Shown: positions 17,491 through 26,141 of the stretch, piece after piece | How positions within the stretch are numbered: the stretch's first letter is position 1 | Layout: every line of letters starts with the position of its first letter | Assembly (NCBI GenBank): GCA_900766195.1 | Contig: CAAFUN010000168.1 | Span: forward strand, 4,089-68,088 | Direction of reading: 5' to 3' | DNA: 64,000 nucleotides | Source of the DNA: an uncultured Bacteroides sp. | GTDB taxonomy: Bacteria > Bacteroidota > Bacteroidia > Bacteroidales > Bacteroidaceae | Translations under genes and position numbers: made by a program | The notes under the pieces: generated by a model | Databases searched by the model: none | What the model was told of the DNA's origin: nothing | Seen by the model: the letters and a program-made list of their open reading frames with translations, nothing else

Positions 17491-17581
17491 TTTTTAGGTA
17501 ATATAAAGGATAGGCACATAAAAAAGAGAAACATACAGAACTTAGGATGAAACGATTTCAAAATTAACGACTATTAATATT

Positions 17582-20500
17582 ATGAATTATTTTGATCATA
17601 AACACTTTTTCAAACTGATATTTCTTATTATATGCAGCCTATTCGTTTCGATAACTGGACATGCACAGTTTACCATTACTGAGAACTTTAAAGGAAGCAG
17701 TACTGGGAGTAACATTATTCTAGGTGGCAAAGGGACCGGAAAAGAAAATGCTTACTTGACTTCCGGAAATAATTATGGTTCTGGTGACCCTGTCAATCAA
17801 GGCTGGCTACGCCTCACAGAAGCAGTTGGAAATAGAGCGGGCTATGCCTATATCGACAAATCATTTCCAGCAACTATGGGCGTATCTATTGAATTTGAAT
17901 ATAAGGCTTGGAGAAATAATGACGATACGTTTCAAGGCGCAGACGGATTTTCCGTCTTCTTGTTTAATGCAACCTCTTCTTTCAATATAGGAGGCTATGG
18001 TGGTTCTTTAGGCTACGCCAATTATAATAACACTAGCGGCTTAGCAGGTGCCTATTTAGGTATAGGAATTGACGAATATGGAAATTTTGCCACACCCGGC
18101 GATGGAAGAAATGGCGGTGTAAGTAACTTACAACCCAATTCCATTACCCTCCGAGGTTCTGAAAAATCAAAATGGAAATATCTAACTTCCTATCAATTAC
18201 AGACATCTCCCAGCAACAACGGAGATACATCCATGGATTGGAATACAACAACATCCACACGCCCTACCGACAGCCAATTCTACCGGAAAGTAAAAATCTT
18301 AATAACCCCTACGGGAACCACCAACTCTCCCAAATATCATATTGCAGTCTATTGGACAACGACACCCGGTGGAGCTTATCAGACGAAGCCATTATTGGAA
18401 TATGACACAACAGAACAAATTCCCGACAAGCTGAAATTGGGCTTTGCAGCCTCTACAGGAGGAGGATTTAACTACCATGAAATCCGCAATGTATTGATTA
18501 CTACTCCTGGAAACGTGCGGGTACAGAAAAGTGTAGATTACACGAGTCAGACTCAATATAATGATCTGACTTATACCATCAGTGTTACTAATGACAGCGG
18601 AGCCGACTTGAGTGGAATACTTCTGAACGATACTATAAAGGACGGATTGGGAAATACCTTGTCACCAAATGACTTTCAGATTAAATCCATCACTTTCAAT
18701 AACGACGGTTACTCCGCCAATACTGCCACCGGATTTACTAGTGGCACCGCTGTAACTTCGGGATTTTCTAATCCCTTAACCACCACAACTCTGAAGTTAG
18801 CAAAAAGCTCTACGGTATCTTTTAAGATTATAGGTACTATCAAAACTATACCAAAAGGGGGAGTGATTAATAACAGTGTGGGCATAGACCCTTCACCTTC
18901 CGGAATTACCGATGTCGATTTGACAAACAACTATTCCACCGTAAGCACAACAGTGCTCAATCCTAATGTTGATCTGAAAGTGGAAAAAGGAGTGGACAAC
19001 CATGGCAGAGCCAAGTTGACCGGTAATGTATTTACAATACAGGTAACCAATATCAGCAGTGGGGATAAGCCGGCAAACACGACTTACCCTGTTACTGTTA
19101 CTGATACCATTCCCGCCGGATTAACAGTAACGAACTATACAGGAAAATCAGGGACTGAAAATGGCTGGACGGCTACTAAATCAAGCAACATTTATACCTT
19201 TACACGCACCGACGAATTGAAGTCTCAATTCGCTTATCCTAATATTATTATCAGCGTGACTCCAGACAAGACGCACAGTTCTTGGACAAACAAGGCCACT
19301 CTTATCTACTCGAAAGATACCAATCTGGATAATAACAGCAGTAATACCATTTTAAAATGGTACAACTATTGGTATGGTACGAATGGCTCGGACTGGAGCG
19401 TGGCAAACAACTGGACTGCCAACTTTGTACCCGAAGCGGGATGGAATGTAGAATTTGCCACAACAGATAACAACAGCGGCGATGACGGTAACGGCAAAGG
19501 CAAAGCCATCAACCATTTGTACTTGGATGCAGTTAACCAAAACAATAGCGGCGGCCGAATCATCGGTAATCTGATTAACAATTCGGATCAAAACTTGGTT
19601 ATTACTGCCGGTAATCAGCTTATCATAAATGGTATAGTAGCCGATAATAACCCCTCTGCCGGAACAATTGTTGTAAAAGCAGATCCTGAAAACAAGAAGA
19701 CAAGCGGCACACTAATCTTTACCAATCCAACCAACAATACTACTGTTGGTGCTACCGTGGAATTCTATAACAAAGCTTATGATTGTGCCGATTGTGGATA
19801 CTATCGTAAGTCATGGCAATACTTCGGCATACCGATACAAAGTGGTACACTACCACTAAATGATGTTACTGGCAATGAAACGGTAAACCAGTGGGTAGAA
19901 TCCTTCAAAGGCAACAAATGGCAAGCAGCTCCTTATACTCCAGACTCAGAATTAAAGGCATTCAAAGGCTATGAGATAACAAATAGCTCTAAGGCTTTGC
20001 CAACTGAGGTATACAGCTTTAATGGAATACTCAATACGAGCAACGCTACAGTGTCTTTGACTAAAACAGCGAATGTAAACTATTCCGGAACCAATCTGAT
20101 AGCAAACTCCTATACGGCAGCAATACCTATTAAAGATGGTATAACGGCAGACATCACCGATAAGACTGTGTATTTATTCAATACAGGAACGCGTGACCAA
20201 TGGAGAAAACTCAATGGAAGCACAGCTTCAGGACTCATGGGTGGGCAGTACCTTGCCGTGCCTATCAACCTTGCCGGACAAGAGGGAATCCCCTCTATGA
20301 TTCCGTCAACGCACGCTTTTATGGTAATTGCAGACAAAGCCACGTCCTTAGTCATAGACTACAGCAAGCTAGTAAAGAACCAAACCATAACAGATGCTTC
20401 AGGTAGCCAAATAGCTACACGCTCAATAGCAACGGACATCGCGACAACCGGAACAACAGAAACCGAAGCTGTACAAAAGCTACCCTCTATCGTAATAGAC

Positions 20501-21142
20501 GTACTCGGTCAAGGTACAGCCGATAGAATATGGATATTTAGCAAAGAGAACACCACCTATGGATTTGACAGCGGGTGGGACGGACATAAGATGACAGATG
20601 AAGGTCTTTCACAACTCTATGTATCTGCTGCAGACAGCAGTAAACTACAGGTAGCCACTGTGCCGAGCATGGATAAAGTAGAAATAGGGTTTGTCCCTGC
20701 CACAGAAGGACAATATACATTAGAATTTGCTATGTCCGATGAGCTTGGTAAAGATCAGGTCTTCCTAAACGATTTGCTGACAGGAGACTGTCGACAGATT
20801 AAGAACGGAGCAACTTATACTTTTGATGCAAAAGTAGATCAGCCCTACAAACGTTTCAGTTTGTCATACAAGAAGAGTAGTACTGCATTCACTACCGATG
20901 AAGCTTTAATTGATATAAGCGTCACTGATGATGGAATGATTAAGATTACAAATAGTAGCAAAAAATCGTGCACCGCACAAGTATCCAATGTGCAAGGTAT
21001 GTTCTTGCAACAGGTTGAAGTTAAAGCTAATGGTGAAGAAATTTTAAAAAGCATTACTCCGGGAACATACATTGTACGCCTTGAAAATGCCACAGTAAAT
21101 GATGTGAGAAAAGTTATAGTGAAGAAATCTTCAGAAAAATAA
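17582..21142 (+). CDS. Large adhesin-like surface protein B with lectin-like N-terminus (1186 aa)
   Basis: The exported protein has a signal peptide ending near residue 29 (GHAQ). Residues ~30-308 look like an L-type (legume-like) lectin domain: GAYLGIGIDEYGNFA and GADGFSVFLFNA, with the Asp-Gly of the metal/sugar site, plus a late IRNVLITT strand. Two DUF11-type repeats follow (~310-450 and ~460-590). The C-terminal ~590 residues are the module shared with protein A. The architecture, a carbohydrate-binding head on a repeat stalk with a common base, is that of an adhesin. It is the last gene of the fimbrial operon, followed by a clear terminator. Sugar specificity cannot be read from the sequence. 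Confidence 0.75.
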   Translation: MNYFDHKHFFKLIFLIICSLFVSITGHAQFTITENFKGSSTGSNIILGGKGTGKENAYLTSGNNYGSGDPVNQGWLRLTEAVGNRAGYAYIDKSFPATMGVSIEFEYKAWRNNDDTFQGADGFSVFLFNATSSFNIGGYGGSLGYANYNNTSGLAGAYLGIGIDEYGNFATPGDGRNGGVSNLQPNSITLRGSEKSKWKYLTSYQLQTSPSNNGDTSMDWNTTTSTRPTDSQFYRKVKILITPTGTTNSPKYHIAVYWTTTPGGAYQTKPLLEYDTTEQIPDKLKLGFAASTGGGFNYHEIRNVLITTPGNVRVQKSVDYTSQTQYNDLTYTISVTNDSGADLSGILLNDTIKDGLGNTLSPNDFQIKSITFNNDGYSANTATGFTSGTAVTSGFSNPLTTTTLKLAKSSTVSFKIIGTIKTIPKGGVINNSVGIDPSPSGITDVDLTNNYSTVSTTVLNPNVDLKVEKGVDNHGRAKLTGNVFTIQVTNISSGDKPANTTYPVTVTDTIPAGLTVTNYTGKSGTENGWTATKSSNIYTFTRTDELKSQFAYPNIIISVTPDKTHSSWTNKATLIYSKDTNLDNNSSNTILKWYNYWYGTNGSDWSVANNWTANFVPEAGWNVEFATTDNNSGDDGNGKGKAINHLYLDAVNQNNSGGRIIGNLINNSDQNLVITAGNQLIINGIVADNNPSAGTIVVKADPENKKTSGTLIFTNPTNNTTVGATVEFYNKAYDCADCGYYRKSWQYFGIPIQSGTLPLNDVTGNETVNQWVESFKGNKWQAAPYTPDSELKAFKGYEITNSSKALPTEVYSFNGILNTSNATVSLTKTANVNYSGTNLIANSYTAAIPIKDGITADITDKTVYLFNTGTRDQWRKLNGSTASGLMGGQYLAVPINLAGQEGIPSMIPSTHAFMVIADKATSLVIDYSKLVKNQTITDASGSQIATRSIATDIATTGTTETEAVQKLPSIVIDVLGQGTADRIWIFSKENTTYGFDSGWDGHKMTDEGLSQLYVSAADSSKLQVATVPSMDKVEIGFVPATEGQYTLEFAMSDELGKDQVFLNDLLTGDCRQIKNGATYTFDAKVDQPYKRFSLSYKKSSTAFTTDEALIDISVTDDGMIKITNSSKKSCTAQVSNVQGMFLQQVEVKANGEEILKSITPGTYIVRLENATVNDVRKVIVKKSSEK
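19361..21142 (+). repeat. Paralogous C-terminal module, copy 2
   Basis: Encodes residues 594-1186 of protein B and mirrors 15691-17490. The upstream halves of the two genes are unrelated, so the module boundary is sharp. Confidence 0.8.
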
Positions 21143-21211
21143 AATCTAAAGATATCAGACTGATGCTAATGAAATACATGCATCAGAGTAATTTGGTTTA
21201 TTTGATTTATA

Positions 21212-21248
21212 GCCCCTTATTTCAAAAAGTGAAGTAAGGGGCATTTCT
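21212..21248 (+). terminator. Terminator of the fimbrial operon
   Basis: GCCCCTTATTTC and GAAGTAAGGGGC form a 12-bp stem (one G-U) with a 7-base loop, followed by ATTTCT, 70 bases after the last adhesin gene. Confidence 0.8.
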
Positions 21249-21325
21249 ATTACAATAAAACGCAGAAGACATCTAAATTGGGCCATATTTAAGTAAAATA
21301 CAATTTGAACGTCTTCACGACTCTT

Positions 21326-21787
21326 TTATTGATCTTTAAGATCAGAATGAGCAAAAGACCAGTGCGTATGAACAATTTTCCATTTCCCATCTTTATTCAA
21401 CTTATATACCTCGGTACAATTCCACTTGCTAACTCTTGTATCTGAGTAAGAATGAAGATTGTATGACAGTACCGCCATTCCTTCAGAAGCGCAAACCTGA
21501 GGATTAATCATTTCGTATTTTGACACACGTACTAATCCTCTAGCTGGTTCATAATACTTTTTCAATGCTTCCAATCCATCAAGCCTCTGCCCGATAGCAG
21601 GATCGAAGTAAGTCACATTATCTGCCGAAAGAGCAAGATACGCGTCAGGATCTCCTTGATTCCATTTTTCCAAAGCATTTTTCTCCAATGCAATGATTGT
21701 TTGGGTGATATTATCACCCTTTGTTTGCGAAAAGCTCATAATACTACATATTAAGAATGATACAAATAAAAATGTTTGTTTTGCCAT
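21326..21787 (-). CDS. Exported NTF2-like (DUF4440/SnoaL-type) protein
   Basis: The 153-aa precursor has a signal peptide ending near residue 21 (MSFSQ). The body has the NTF2-like cone-fold pattern: a helix with ALEKWNQGDPDAYLALSADNVTYFDP, then DGLEALKKYYE, and ending WKIVHTHWSFA. Family members are small periplasmic ligand-binding or enzyme proteins. The substrate is unknown. It points against the fimbrial operon and is separated from the AraC gene by ~200 bases, so it is probably monocistronic. Confidence 0.78.
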   Translation of the reverse strand: MAKQTFLFVSFLICSIMSFSQTKGDNITQTIIALEKNALEKWNQGDPDAYLALSADNVTYFDPAIGQRLDGLEALKKYYEPARGLVRVSKYEMINPQVCASEGMAVLSYNLHSYSDTRVSKWNCTEVYKLNKDGKWKIVHTHWSFAHSDLKDQ

Positions 21788-21911
21788 ATCAATAATTATT
21801 AGTTGTACTGCGCAAAATTACTCTTCTCCTTAGACAAAAGTTTAATATAAATAATGAAAGAAATAGCACCTTTAAGGATCTAACTATTTCATATCGTATT
21901 TTAAGCAAGAA

Positions 21912-21943
21912 ATCCCTCGCCAAAACATAGAATAACGAGGGAT
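21912..21943 (-). terminator. Likely terminator of the AraC-type regulator gene
   Basis: ATCCCTCG and CGAGGGAT form an 8-bp stem with a 16-base loop. On the minus strand it is followed by TTTCTT. It lies about 50 bases after the stop at 21996. Confidence 0.5.
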
Positions 21944-21995
21944 CCTATCGTTTTCAGTATCTATTGTATAGTGCTATTCAGCCTAATTATCCTAT

Positions 21996-22940
21996 TTAAA
22001 GCAGCTTCACCGGAATACAAATATCTACAATAAAGCGATGTTCGGGATGCTCCCTATAGTCATTATGATACAGTTCATACGTATATCCGTCGGCTGGTTG
22101 GTAACCACTTTCTGTCAGCCATGAGCACATCGTATTCCAAGCCTGTTCAAACTCAGTCTCTTTAATTTCAAAATGACCTACTGCATATTTGCCTCCCGCT
22201 ACAGTAGATTTTCCTATTTCACCCTCAACCTTTACATCTCCTTCAACAATAATACTTGCATCCTGACGCACCTTGTCAATAGTAGTAATGGCTGGATCGT
22301 CACGGTAAACCGTGATTGTCTTTGTCAAAGGAGATACCAGTCCGCGGGGAATAGCCCATCCAAACAATTTCTCATAAGCATGCCCTATTTGATTGAAGGC
22401 TCCCATGTGACGACAATAAATGAGATTTAACTCGGGCATTTGTTTGATTTCAATTTTCGTGTTCATAATAATTAAGTTATTAAATTCGACACTGCAAATT
22501 TCATCATTTGCCCGCTGTATATTTTTGCCTATCTTGCTGACCGGTTTGCAATTCTTGCTATATCTGACACCATCTTTAATAAAGATTGCTTTTTCTTGTC
22601 GTCGGAAATCTTTTGCACTTACGCCGAAGTGAAGTTTGAATGCCCTGCTAAAGGAAGAAATACTGCTGAAACCACACTGAAAAGCAATGTTTCCAATAGC
22701 ATCCATTTCATTGTCCTGCAACAATTGAGCAGCCTTTTCCAATCTGATTCTTGACACAAAATTATTGGGTGTTTCACCCATTATAAACGCAAAAATACGA
22801 TGAAAGTGATAAGGTGAAAAAGAAGCTATATCAGCCATAAGAGATAAATCCATTGATTTATCCAAATTCTGGCCAATATAATCCATCACTCGGTTTATCC
22901 TGGCTACGTATTCCCGCTTACTCAATTCTTTAAAATCCAT
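21996..22940 (-). CDS. AraC-family regulator with GyrI-like effector domain
   Basis: The 314-aa protein places the AraC/XylS DNA-binding domain first (residues ~10-115: two helix-turn-helix units, ADIASFSPYHFHRIF and IAFQCGFSSISSFSRAF). A GyrI/BmrR-like effector-binding domain follows (~155-314, with HMGAFNQIGHAYEKLFGW and GGKYAVGHFEI). The arrangement matches Rob/SoxS-like multidrug-responsive regulators that bind cationic or hydrophobic ligands. It heads a minus-strand group of small stress-type genes, but intergenic gaps of 86 bases or more do not prove an operon. Confidence 0.88.
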   Translation of the reverse strand: MDFKELSKREYVARINRVMDYIGQNLDKSMDLSLMADIASFSPYHFHRIFAFIMGETPNNFVSRIRLEKAAQLLQDNEMDAIGNIAFQCGFSSISSFSRAFKLHFGVSAKDFRRQEKAIFIKDGVRYSKNCKPVSKIGKNIQRANDEICSVEFNNLIIMNTKIEIKQMPELNLIYCRHMGAFNQIGHAYEKLFGWAIPRGLVSPLTKTITVYRDDPAITTIDKVRQDASIIVEGDVKVEGEIGKSTVAGGKYAVGHFEIKETEFEQAWNTMCSWLTESGYQPADGYTYELYHNDYREHPEHRFIVDICIPVKLL

Positions 22941-23026
22941 AATACAGATATTTACGCAAAAATAGATAATATTTATCTGTCATTCTTTGCAAATCTTGCT
23001 GTATAAGCTCCTCAGGTTCGTAAATA

Positions 23027-23560
23027 TTAAGGATGATAGGCCGTGCGAAGTATAGAATAACATTCATGATCCATTATCCGACCATCATAGCGTTCTTCAC
23101 CTAACCGAAGACAGCCTTCATAAGCGAACCCGCATTTTTTCAGCACCTTTTTCGATCTTTCATTAAAAGGATAGCAATATCCCGAAATTAGTTCGAGTTC
23201 CAAATCGCCGAATCCCAAATGTAGCATAGCCAACGCAGCCTCAGTTGCAAAACCTTTACCCCAATAATCTTCTCCGATGGCATATCCTATCATTTTTACA
23301 TTTTTATTCTGCCTTTTGGGATCAGGAATCAGGCCTACCGAACCGAATAATACGCCTGTCTCTTTCAGCACCATACCGAAGACAAAGTCCTGATTCAGGA
23401 AAACAGCTTCCATTACTTCACGCGTTTCTTCAAGACTTTCGTGTGGTTTCCAACCGGCATTAGGGCCAACATTCTCGTTTCGACAATATTCAAACATTGC
23501 TTTCGCATCATCTTCTATTATCGGACGGAGCAACAAACGTTCCGTTTCAATCATACTCAT
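23027..23560 (-). CDS. GNAT N-acetyltransferase, RimJ/RimL type
   Basis: The 177-aa cytoplasmic enzyme opens with MSMIETERLLLRPIIEDDA, the RimJ/RimL-like start. It carries the acetyl-CoA loop as IGEDYWGKGFATEAALAML (motif A, Q/R-x-x-G-x-G/A variant) and ends in the GFAYEGCLR pattern. It probably acetylates an alpha-amino group of a protein or small molecule. The exact substrate is unknown. Confidence 0.87.
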   Translation of the reverse strand: MSMIETERLLLRPIIEDDAKAMFEYCRNENVGPNAGWKPHESLEETREVMEAVFLNQDFVFGMVLKETGVLFGSVGLIPDPKRQNKNVKMIGYAIGEDYWGKGFATEAALAMLHLGFGDLELELISGYCYPFNERSKKVLKKCGFAYEGCLRLGEERYDGRIMDHECYSILRTAYHP

Positions 23561-23773
23561 ATCTCTGGATTATAATTATTTCTGTTTTAAATTTTAAGCA
23601 ATCCGGGTCTATTACTCTCTGTTAAATGACCGAAACAGTTGTTTCTCCTCTTACTTAATGCCATCTACCGCAAAGATAGATAAAAAGGCAATATCTTCCT
23701 GCTCGGTTTTGCAAATCTTGCTGTAAGATAGATACTTATGCTGACAATTCTCTTCCAATTGCTTATATTTTTC

Positions 23774-24217
23774 TCATTTCAAATTCTTCTTGAACCGGAC
23801 AACGGTCAGCAGATCTTCAAGCTGCCCCGTGGTAGAGATATCAATAGTTAAAGGTATTAATTTCCCGATAGGCTTTGCAGCAGCAAAGCTATCCTTTACT
23901 GTCTCCGATATTTGCAATGCAGCAACGGCCTCAAGGTGCTTTTCCGTAAAATAGAAACTTATTTTAAAAAAACCTTCCCATACCGAAAACCACAGAATGG
24001 TTTTCTTCTTACAGACCACTTTGCCAAACCATGCTTTTCCATCATTATAGTATTTCCACTCAACGGTCAATCCGTATGCTTCTCCTGAAATCGTTTGAAG
24101 AAAAGATTCCAGGATCTTATAAATCACTTCTCCAAGTGCTTCTTTCAGAACCTCTTCAGAAGGATATATCTCCGAATCCCTCAATAACATTTGTGCTTCC
24201 ATAGACAATATTTTCAA
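23774..24217 (-). CDS. DUF3788 family protein
   Basis: The 147-aa cytoplasmic protein has the core VEWKYYNDGKAWFGKVVCKK, followed by a WFSVWEGFFKISFYFTEK strand region. This is the pattern of DUF3788, a family of unknown function often found near AraC/GyrI regulators. Its GyrI-neighbour context suggests small-ligand binding, but no activity can be assigned. Confidence 0.75.
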   Translation of the reverse strand: MKILSMEAQMLLRDSEIYPSEEVLKEALGEVIYKILESFLQTISGEAYGLTVEWKYYNDGKAWFGKVVCKKKTILWFSVWEGFFKISFYFTEKHLEAVAALQISETVKDSFAAAKPIGKLIPLTIDISTTGQLEDLLTVVRFKKNLK

Positions 24218-24410
24218 TATAACGATAACGTAGCAAATATAGTAGAAATTACGTAAATTCTTTCATCACATAAGAATATCCTTAGCTCATTATTTGAATT
24301 GCAAAGAAAGTTTTTTCATATTTTATCCTACACCCTACACTACTTTTGCTAAACTTTTGATTGACAATGTAATATGCCTTGATTTGGCGTGTAGAATGAG
24401 TGTAGGATTA

Positions 24411-24441
24411 GTGTAGGATAGCTTCAATCCTACACGCTATT
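24411..24441 (+). terminator. Terminator-like hairpin in a GTGTAGG repeat cluster
   Basis: GTGTAGGAT (24411-24419) and ATCCTACAC (24427-24435) form a 9-bp stem with a 7-base loop, followed by a T-rich run. Related words occur at about 24327-24345 (minus) and 24390-24409 (plus). Confidence 0.45.
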
Positions 24442-24885
24442 TTTCTTAAATAGTGACTTCTGATTTCATAGCATATTACTGCATTTAGTACAACTTATGC
24501 AATATTCGTTCTCTTTGAAAACATCCTAAAGAAATGATATTCTATAGTTTATCAGCTTCACACTCCTGTTTATAATGTATAATATTTAAGTCTTTTACAG
24601 ATAAACGCCAACCGCTTTCCCCTCAAAACAAGGTAAATTTGAAAGACATCTAAAAAGTAACTTAATTGCGCAAATTCACCCGAATTCGTCACTAATTTGC
24701 TTCAAAATGCATAAAGATCGCTTGTAGTAGTTGATAGTATACATTGATATTTCGCATTTACGACTTGAGCACAGAACTGTTACAAAATAATGAGTGCCGT
24801 TTATTTGGGAGTAATGTCTGAATAAAAACAAGAAATCAGCATAAGAAAAACCTTGCTTTATCTCTTACCTTTTACTTCTTTTGCG

Positions 24886-24996
24886 ATAGCATAACTTCGG
24901 TTCCCACGCGGGATCCACATAGTGCCCGTACCGGAGCCGACGGGCTCCGCTGCCTGATCTGGAAGGATCTCATGCGGGAACCGGAGTTATGCCTAT
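24886..24996. repeat. GC-rich ~110-nt imperfect palindrome
   Basis: Outer arms CATAACTTCGGTTCCC and GGGAACCGGAGTTATG pair over ~16 bp with one G-U. Pairing extends outward through ATAG/CTAT with a one-base bulge, and inward imperfectly around GGATC. The centre carries the perfect hairpin GGAGCC-GACG-GGCTCC. The block stands out as GC-rich within AT-rich DNA. It could be a REP-like mobile palindrome, a transposon-derived element or a structured RNA. Confidence 0.65.
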
Positions 24997-25410
24997 GGAA
25001 AAGAGAAGTTTTTCAATATTATATAAAGATTATTCCTAGTGTAAACTAACAAAACAACAGTGATGTAATGCGCCTTACAACTGTTATAACGATACAAAAG
25101 ATAATTTAATAGTGTAAAGGTTATTCTTTAATACAGAGAAAATCGTCAATGTACACGACTTTTTAAATCATACATTGCCTGCTTTTGTTATTGCATTAGC
25201 AGGTAATTTTCATTATTGTGACTGTCTACTGCATGAAGAAAAAGATACGCGTATAACGGTAGTCTGATCAATATGAAATCTAAGAAAAACAAAAGTAAAT
25301 CAGGAAACGTTTATTAAACGATTTACGCATTTTATTATGCAACTATGCCCACTGGTAAGTATTGAAATGCAAACAGATATCCACACTTTATTCATTTAAA
25401 AAAGATATTT

Positions 25411-26022
25411 ATGAAAAGTTTCTGGGACGAAAGATACAATCAGGACGAATATGCTTATGGCGAGCAACCAAACCTCTTTTTTAAAGAGATAATAGATAAG
25501 CTAAAGCCCGGCAAATTATTACTACCAGCCGAAGGTGAAGGACGTAATGCAGTCTATGCAGCAAGTAAGGGTTGGCAGGTAGAAGCATTCGACCAAAGTG
25601 CATCGGGAAAAGAGAAAGCTTTAAGACTAGCAAAAAAAGCGGGAGTGAACATTTCTTATACAGTCAGCGAAGGTACGCATCCCGACTATCCCTTGGAATC
25701 TTTTGACGCTATTGCTTTCACTTATACCCACACTACTCCGGATATTCAGGCTGCTTTCCACACCGGGTTACTTCCCTACCTGAAAAATGAAGGTTTGGTC
25801 ATTCTGGAGGGTTTTAGCAAAACGCACCAACAGCATCAGTTAGAGAATCCAAATGCCGGTGGCCCGCGAGATAAAGATATGCTCTATTCACTAGAAGAAA
25901 TTCCTAAGTTATTTCCAAATTTAGAGATTGTGTTACTGTGTGAAGAAGAAATCACTTTAGCTGAGGGATTTGCGCACAAAGGCGAATCCTCGGTCATAAG
26001 ATATGTGGGCAAAAAGAGTTAG
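25411..26022 (+). CDS. SAM-dependent methyltransferase, TehB-like
   Basis: The 203-aa cytoplasmic protein begins MKSFWDERYNQDEYAYGEQP, the usual start of TehB/thiopurine-methyltransferase-like class I enzymes. The SAM-binding loop appears as LLPAEGEGRNAVYAASKGW (motif I, E-G-E-G-R-N-A), followed by an acidic VEAFDQS end of strand 2. The substrate is unknown, and tellurite or small thiol/metalloid detoxification is typical of relatives. It stands upstream of radA with a 119-base gap. Confidence 0.85.
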   Translation: MKSFWDERYNQDEYAYGEQPNLFFKEIIDKLKPGKLLLPAEGEGRNAVYAASKGWQVEAFDQSASGKEKALRLAKKAGVNISYTVSEGTHPDYPLESFDAIAFTYTHTTPDIQAAFHTGLLPYLKNEGLVILEGFSKTHQQHQLENPNAGGPRDKDMLYSLEEIPKLFPNLEIVLLCEEEITLAEGFAHKGESSVIRYVGKKS

Positions 26023-26141
26023 TCTCTTTTCAGCCTCACTTCGATATCTTCTACCAACTTTTCCCTTTTAGCATCCAACAGGAATAGAAATTCAATGTTT
26101 TTCCGTAATTTCGCTCTCTGTGAATAAATGAGAGCAGACTA

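Larger units (their letters stand above)
24218..25410. other. 1.2-kb gene-free region with structured elements
   Basis: No convincing coding frame was found on either strand. The left part (24320-24440) carries a cluster of GTGTAGGAT-like words in both orientations. The centre (24886-24996) holds a GC-rich foldback. The rest is plain AT-rich DNA leading to the methyltransferase gene. It may be an insertion scar or house a small RNA. Confidence 0.5.

Noticed and set aside
24218..25410. CRISPR array
   Set aside because: The GTGTAGG words are too short, irregularly spaced and in mixed orientation; no repeat-spacer periodicity anywhere in the window.
26023..26131. Minus-strand open stretch reading LLDAKREKLVEDIEVRLKRD
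   Set aside because: Looks protein-like but is only ~35 codons without a start, and lies in the radA upstream region; probably chance.
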